In this document: positions 60,401 to 64,000 of the stretch, one piece after another | Position numbering within the stretch: position 1 is the stretch's first letter | Layout of the letters: every line of letters starts with the position of its first letter | DNA from: Apoda limacodes | Lineage: Eukaryota > Arthropoda > Insecta > Lepidoptera > Limacodidae | DNA length: 64,000 bases | NCBI GenBank assembly: GCA_946406115.1 | Contig: OX291544.1 | Span: forward strand, 5,146,001 to 5,210,000 | Direction: 5' to 3' | Notes under the pieces: generated by a model | Databases searched by the model: none | The model's input: only the letters and a program-made list of their open reading frames with translations | Told to the model about the DNA's origin: nothing | Translations under genes and position numbers: made by a program

Positions 60401-62208
60401 CGTGTACCTCTGACGCACTAAAAAAGCGAGCTTTAAACTGCTCTATGTCAGTTTTCATCATATGATATTGTAATTTGCATCAAAATTTGAGTTTTGAAAA
60501 AATCTTTTGATATAAAAATAAAAAAAAAATTAGGTGGAATAGTCTATTGTTATGGTGTTGTGGAGTTCGACATTTTAAAATAAATATTTACTAATTCGTT
60601 TTATTGCCTAATCCTGACTTAACACTTTACACTGTTCTGTTTGCAAGTTTGCAAGGCACAACAAAGAGTTGATGATAAAGTTTACACCTTTAGAGTATAT
60701 TTCTATATTAACTTGATAAAACCTATTCTTTTTTTGGCACCTACGCCACTTATCTGACGACAAATGCATTGTATGTAAGTTGATTATTAAGAAATTTACC
60801 AAATTAAATATGATGGGAACAGAAGTGTAGCCACCTAGCGATATCTAGAGAATTTATGAATGATGTTTTTTTTTTTTTTTTTTTTCTGAGCTGACTATGC
60901 AGTTGGCTGTTGCAGCCATTACTGCTTCATCGGACTTTTGGGGCGAGACTCTGAAGGAGCCTCAGCCCATATAGCGCCCAACGCTCAAGGGCTTCCCGCG
61001 GGGGAAGCCTCGGCTTGGGTTGTCGCTCTCGGGTGCGTCCCTTCGACCGGCGTGAGTCTCGAACCCGAAGGTGAGTCACCGCCAGGAGGGGAGTTCCCCG
61101 TTACGCGGGTGCGGTTGCGATTGAGTGGGGGCGAGAAGCGCCCCGGCACTCTTTGATACCTAGAGTATCCTTGTGGGCGCGGACGAACCCGGGGACGTCG
61201 GCGTCGTGTTTGGAGGGAGGCCCTATTCGGGGAGGTCGTAGAGACTAATCTCGCTATCCGGACAGCGAGATCGTCATCTGGGGACGTTAGTACGTGCCGA
61301 GGCCGCCTAACAAAAGTTTTACGACCGTGACCGGGTCGATCGGGGGACGACCACCGGTCAGAAAAAATTGTTGCACTATAATTTGCTCGCTTGACGCGTA
61401 GGTCATATCTACAACTACAGATGGCACTTTTGTACATACTTGATAGAAAAGATAAAACAGTACGTAACATTTACGTACTGTTTTATCGTACAAGTAGAGC
61501 GCGCGGTACCGGGCGGTGCGTTCAATGACATAATTATATTGCCCGTGGGTTTTATTAGCTCCCGCTATGCCTTGAGGAAAGAAAAAATTATAAAGAAAAA
61601 CTCGATGGAGTAATAAAGGTCTTAGCACTCACTTTACCACGTAATGACACTGTTTACGAGTAAGTGTGATGAAAAATATTTTCTCTTTACAACGAACTAT
61701 AACGTTACACTTTAGACTCTTTATATTAAATTTCAACGTAAATTAACTGATACTACCTGATATCGCATTTAACGCATTGTTTGCACATGCAGTAGCATAG
61801 TAGTAGCGTAGCAGTACTTCACATCGGGGCAAAGGTTGCTGATTTACAAGTCGCAAGTTCGACCCTATATGCAGTACTGCTGCCATCTCTGGGAGGGTGC
61901 ACCCGGATTCCAGCTTGGCCCTTTTGAACCGGTTCAACAACGGGCTGTGAAAATTATCGAGGATCCTCACTTGCCGTATCGAGCCCTTAAGCCTGAGGAG
62001 AGACTTTGCCTCCCTGTGTGTGTTCTACCGGTTGTACAATGGGATGTGTTCTAAGGAATATATATATATATATGGATTACTTATATAAAATTAAAAGATT
62101 TAGAGAGGTCCATCATTTTTCAGGTTCTGCTTATGATCGGGGAGAACTTCCAAAATGAAGATATTTGCGGAGCCGTTGTTAACATACGTCAACGAGGGAA
62201 TAAAATTG
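48450..62208 (+). CDS. eIF4E paralogue, last exon beyond the window
   Basis: A second cap-binding-type protein in tandem with eIF4E. Visible exons: 48450-48485 (MGGVNNVSVLSD, the least certain), 55229-55404, 55850-56015, 62124-62208. Phases match eIF4E exactly, and exon 2 has the same length (176 bases). The core has IKHPLEHAWTLWYY (32-45), cap residues W53, W99 and E100, and R148 plus K153. It also keeps the VEDFW docking site (66-70). So cap and eIF4G/4E-BP binding look preserved. Differences: four residues fewer in exon 3, GGSWAI instead of GGRWLI, LWLDL instead of FWLDV. It is not the 4EHP type, which has a different core. The final exon (about 50 residues) was not found before 64000. Whether it is a general or a tissue-specific factor cannot be told. 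Confidence 0.88.
49238..49873 (-). pseudogene. RTE-type LINE fragment with an intact short frame
   Basis: In the 49873-49238 frame, the last 80 residues read NYFKKEVDRMIRLGWTVLRK, LRVVFKSSILQSLKTKVFNN and CVSPMMTYGVELPGRGHSPI. This matches the RTE-type segment usually seen as EI-RRI-LGW-AFGKL ... CLKTKVFNQCVLPVMTYG-ETW. The upstream part of the frame is not recognisably RT. It lies in intron 1 of the eIF4E paralogue, antisense. Confidence 0.7.
50727..52014 (-). mobile_element. mariner-family element with perfect 24-base terminal inverted repeats
   Basis: GGTCCTTACATATGAAATTG then ATGT at 50727-50750 is matched exactly by its inverse at 51991-52014. The 1288-base length is normal for the family. 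The transposase reads on the minus strand: MENIKYSIIFEYEFHRGTSP then INDVYREATLKENTVRFWFQ, and RFRSGNFDLQN, ending in a stop near 51655. Further on it reads LVSVWCTSVGVIHYSFLKSG then QTITADLYCRRL, and a DDE C-terminal part with CLRHPPYYPDLAQTDYYFFR and then LDNFL. Many stops and frameshifts are present. It is different from the mariner at 37399, with unrelated ends. Confidence 0.9.
52020..52917 (-). pseudogene. Jockey LINE fragment: endonuclease end to RT start
   Basis: The minus strand reads DISLLKSVRLSFLSIEVLDE then LDSDHRPVLLQ near 52915-52830, the SDHxP end of the endonuclease. It continues with DNISSANDISVAIDPLTSHL and DYHHLILPQHIRSLMTERNA in the linker. Then PVTVDEVKQVIKDLRPRKIP then GAGGISYDIYNF near 52180-52090 is the first RT motif. 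Breaks occur at several points. It is cut at one end by the 52014 mariner boundary and at the other by the G+C-rich module. Confidence 0.8.
52918..53135 (-). repeat. G+C-rich retroelement module, copy 2 of 3
   Basis: GACTGAAGGAGTCTCAGCTC, GCGCTCAACGCTCAAGAGCT, GGGGAGCCTCGGCTCGGGTT and GTGGGGGCGGGAAGCGCCCC match the copy at 60938-61350. It begins exactly where the Jockey endonuclease frame stops being readable. Confidence 0.7.
53590..53853 (-). mobile_element. tRNA-headed SINE
   Basis: On the minus strand the head starts GGTCGGTGGCCGAGGGGTTT near 53853 with a Pol III A box (TGGCCGAGGGG, 53837-53847). The B box is GGTTCGAACC (53795-53804). The body ends with blocks such as CCTCACGATGTTTTCCTTTA read on the plus strand near 53696, and a CCCACTGCTGGGGCACGG segment near 53608. 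A-to-B-box spacing is right for a tRNA-derived promoter. Part of the head (TTTTAAACCCCTCGGCCACC) is repeated at 53855-53880. The body is too long for this to be a tRNA gene. Confidence 0.75.
54000..54680. repeat. Degenerate array of GATCAATATAAG-like motifs
   Basis: AGATCAATATAAGCC (about 54530), AGATCAATATTAGCC (about 54571) and AGATCAATATAAG (about 54608) are spaced 38-41 bases apart. Looser versions (AGATCGACATAAG at about 54022, GATCTAATATCGATC near 54050, ACGATATAAAACT near 54655) surround them. Interspersed AAGCCTAAACGAGCTAATAA segments suggest a decayed tandem repeat. No coding content. Confidence 0.45.
54690..55228. other. Intron 1 tail of the eIF4E paralogue; no further feature
   Basis: A+T-rich. 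It ends with a long poly-T tract and TTTTGTAG, the acceptor of exon 2 at 55229. The open frame over 55141-55335 reads the exon in the wrong phase. Confidence 0.55.
56613..56805 (+). repeat. Dispersed repeat, copy 2 (first at 5853-6055)
   Basis: GTAATGAGCTCCCTGCCAAG, GTATGGGGTTCTTTAAGAAA, CGCGCGAGTGATGCCCCAGG and GGCGGACCGCAAGCTTGTTT match the first copy closely. It is in intron 3 of the eIF4E paralogue. Confidence 0.7.
58840..58970. repeat. 131-base palindromic element
   Basis: AGGTATAAGTCGCGCCACGT then AAGTTGAAC on the left pairs with GTTCAACTTACGTGGCGCG then GATTATACCT on the right. A second pairing is nested inside: CTGCGCAGTAA with TTACTGCACCTGCGCAG. The arms are much more G+C-rich than the surroundings. 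It lies in intron 3 of the eIF4E paralogue. Likely a tiny MITE. Confidence 0.75.
59085..59111. repeat. Short perfect hairpin
   Basis: CACTGTATTC and GAATACAGTG pair perfectly around a seven-base loop. The surroundings are A+T-rich; no adjacent gene explains it. Confidence 0.5.
59290..59560. repeat. Dispersed repeat with internal direct copies
   Basis: TTTGTGAAGTGAAAACTTCT then TTAGCGGCGTTGTGCACTTT near 59289 recurs as TGAAGTGAAAACGTCTTTAG then CGGCATTGTGCACTTT near 59521. GTGATGGGTAAAAA occurs near 59334 and 59445. A further GAAGTGAAAACGTTG lies near 59643. I recall this segment as common in Lepidoptera. Confidence 0.6.
60867..61350 (-). mobile_element. G+C-rich retroelement module with poly-A tail, copy 3 of 3
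   Basis: A poly-T run at about 60867-60886 is a poly-A tail on the minus strand. Upstream of it (60938-61350) lies the longest copy of the module: CGCTCAAGGGCTTCCCGCGG, GTTACGCGGGTGCGGTTGCG, CGTAGAGACTAATCTCGCTA and CGTGCCGAGGCCGCCTAAC. The minus-strand frame 61470-60985 is Pro/Arg/Ser-rich with no recognised domain. The tail shows that it arrived by reverse transcription. It is in intron 3 of the eIF4E paralogue. Confidence 0.65.
61451..61487. repeat. Perfect 16-base-arm hairpin
   Basis: GATAAAACAGTACGTA and TACGTACTGTTTTATC are exact reverse complements around the five-base loop ACATT. It sits about 100 bases beyond the G+C-rich module. Confidence 0.7.
61800..62054 (+). pseudogene. LINE ORF2 C-terminal fragment
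   Basis: The plus-strand frame reads LIYKSQVRPYMQYCCHLWEG then APGFQLGPFEPVQQRAVKII and EDPHLPYRALKPEERLCLPV. This is the best-preserved copy here of the post-RT tail also seen at 24870 and 34916. It ends before a TATATATATATA run at 62059, and exon 4 of the eIF4E paralogue starts 70 bases later. Confidence 0.75.
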
Positions 62209-63065
62209 GTAAGATAGCATTGATTGCCTATCAATCATACTCTGGTTTCCGGGATTGTGTAATGCTGGCAATTCACTTGGCTATTTGTGTTTTACTTGAC
62301 AAAAATTGGCTATATTTGCCTATTTGACACATATGACCAGTTAAAAACACGCGTTACCGTACCGCTGTCGGTTTTTCTGCGCGCATCAAAGTAGCCAAAT
62401 AGAAAAATACACAACTACTGCCACTATAACGCAACCGTTCAATCCCGCTGCAAGTGCCAACTCGTACACTTGTGTGGTGCAATCGTATTATATACTAATA
62501 ATATTTGGATACGTTCTATTCGTTCAGATCCATGTGTGGATGATCATATTTTGTATAGCTTATTGGCCTTTTTGTCAAATATTTGTCGTATAAAGAGAAT
62601 ACAAATGCGCAAACACAAATAGCCAATGATACAATTATCTAGTATTTTTTACCACATATCTGGTAAAATTTATAGTAGACGTAAGCTTTACACACCGCAG
62701 ATAATGAATAAAAAAAAAAATGATATTAACTTAATATAAATACTATAAATACATAATTTGTAATTTATTTAACACTAGCTTGTTGTTTTTCTTTTTTTAA
62801 ACAACTGGCGTGCCACCTTTTGTGAAGGGGTTGTACATACTAATTCAGAAACCTTGCCCGGCGTGTGCACAACTTCTAACTAAAATTTCATTACATTCGG
62901 TTAACCCTCCGAGCGCGACTCTGACTAGCACTTGACCCTTTTTTTAACAATAGATTTTTGACATAAGTAATTAAAAAGTTTTTTCTTTCATAAAAAACAC
63001 AACAAAAAAAATAAATCGGAAGTTACAGCTTGACCTAGGGAAACAGGGACTCATTTTAATATACA

Positions 63066-63310
63066 TATATAGACTAGCTTTAGCCCGCGGTTCCACCCGC
63101 CCTAAATTCGGTTATCGTGTAGGGTTTCAACGTCAACTCCTCAATTATAGAAAATAATCAACTCACACTGGACGTTTTCAAGTAAGTACCCTATGTCCTT
63201 CCCCAGGACTCACACTATTGTCGTGCCAAATTTTATCTTAATCCGTACAGCGATTTAAGCGTGAAGAGGTAACTTAGAGACAGACTTACTTTCGCAGTTA
63301 TAATATAAAA
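63066..63310 (-). mobile_element. Helitron-like repeat, CTAGCTTTAGCCCGCGG end
   Basis: GACTAGCTTTAGCCCGCGGT then CCCGCCCTAAATTCGGTTAT opens it, the inverse of the right end at 44760-44790. CGTGCCAAATTTTATCTTAA and ACTTTCGCAGTTATAATATA close it. It is the same family as 30853-31248. Confidence 0.6.
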
Positions 63311-64000
63311 ATAATGGATGGATGGATTACATTGTACGCTAAACTAATACAAATTTTCTTTATGACACAATAGTACAGTATTTAATTTAATTTATTGTAA
63401 TAGTAATATTTAACGACTGACAGTATTTTTTATCTTTATTTTCTATTTCAAAGTTACATCGTCCATTTCGTCACGAAGTGTCGTCACAGACGCATTCTCT
63501 GAGCGGCAGCACTGGAGTAACGCTAATTAACTGTATTGAATGTAGGTACAACAAAACAATACAAGAAATATTTTTTTAGGATTATTCCGTTCCGTTCCGT
63601 TCCAGCGTCTTACCAGCCAGCGTTCCACTGCAAGGACTCAAGGAACGGGTCACATAGGAAAAGAACTGTCGATGAGAGGGTTCTGTAGAGTGCTCAAAAC
63701 TGCGGGCTGGAACAGCGCAAACTTTCAAAAAGGTGGTAATTGAAGAAACGGAGGGTCCTCAACCACTGGAAGGTATGCGGCGCTTCCAGTCCGCATTTGT
63801 GAGTGATTCTAGAAGTGTCCCGTCCATCTCATGGCATTCCTATGTGTGCCTATTACCTCTGCCCAAGACACCAGTAAGACGGAGTAGATAGGGCAGGTAG
63901 TGTAGGACTTCGCAGTCTGGAATGTGGAGGGGGAAGGATAGAGCCGACCGGTACCAGCACCCTTTAGCCAGCAGGATGATAAATATATACAAGTGTTAAT
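63311..64000. other. No gene recognised
   Basis: GTTCCGTTCCGTTCCGTTCC near 63589 is a short simple repeat. Downstream, 63650-63990 is more G+C-rich than its surroundings, but no frame with a known family was seen. The last exon of the eIF4E paralogue was searched for here and not found. Confidence 0.45.

Noticed and set aside
60985..61470. 161-residue Pro/Arg-rich protein on the minus strand
   Set aside because: It lies in a G+C-rich repeat present three times, where stops are rare by composition; no domain was recognised.

Overview
The window looks like nuclear DNA of an insect, most likely a lepidopteran (moth or butterfly). It is A+T-rich, genes are split by long introns with GT-AG borders, and it is crowded with repeat types I associate with Lepidoptera: the GGGTTCCGTACC/ACGGAACCC repeat, CTAGCTTT-GCCCGCGG Helitron-like ends, RTE and Jockey LINE tails, mariners, and a tRNA-headed SINE. 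No bacterial-type operon, CRISPR array, rRNA gene or convincing tRNA gene was seen.

Four host genes could be assembled by eye, exon by exon, with matching splice phases. (1) CHMP1, an ESCRT-III subunit, + strand, 6191-8835; the short first coding exon was not found. (2) Spermine synthase, - strand, 18411-31885, seven coding exons giving a complete 372-residue protein. (3) eIF4E, the mRNA cap-binding protein, + strand, 35565-41395, five coding exons giving a complete 209-residue protein. (4) A second, diverged eIF4E paralogue, + strand, from 48450; four exons are visible and the last lies beyond the window. CHMP1 and spermine synthase converge on a 9.6 kb gap. Spermine synthase and eIF4E diverge from a 3.7 kb gap filled with transposon debris. 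The two eIF4E genes are tandem, with the same intron positions and phases. The genes are housekeeping functions (membrane scission, polyamine synthesis, translation initiation) with no obvious shared pathway.

Layout: 1-6190, repeats including an inverted pair of reverse-transcriptase fragments and a palindromic element; 6191-8943, CHMP1; 8944-18344, a DUF4817/DDE transposase relic and two foldback elements, one about 1.57 kb with about 650-base arms; 18345-31885, spermine synthase, whose introns carry a 54-base minisatellite, a retroposon-like insertion, a long-TIR element and a gutted BEL/Pao LTR retrotransposon 28 bases from an exon; 31886-35564, LINE RNase H, hAT and LINE relics; 35565-41459, eIF4E with a mariner and an antisense LINE in its introns; 41460-48449, a Helitron-like composite; 48450-64000, the eIF4E paralogue with a second mariner, RTE and Jockey fragments and a SINE.

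Nearly all long open frames outside these exons are transposon remnants or chance. Exon borders are inferred from splice consensus, reading phase and remembered family alignments; no search or transcript data were available.
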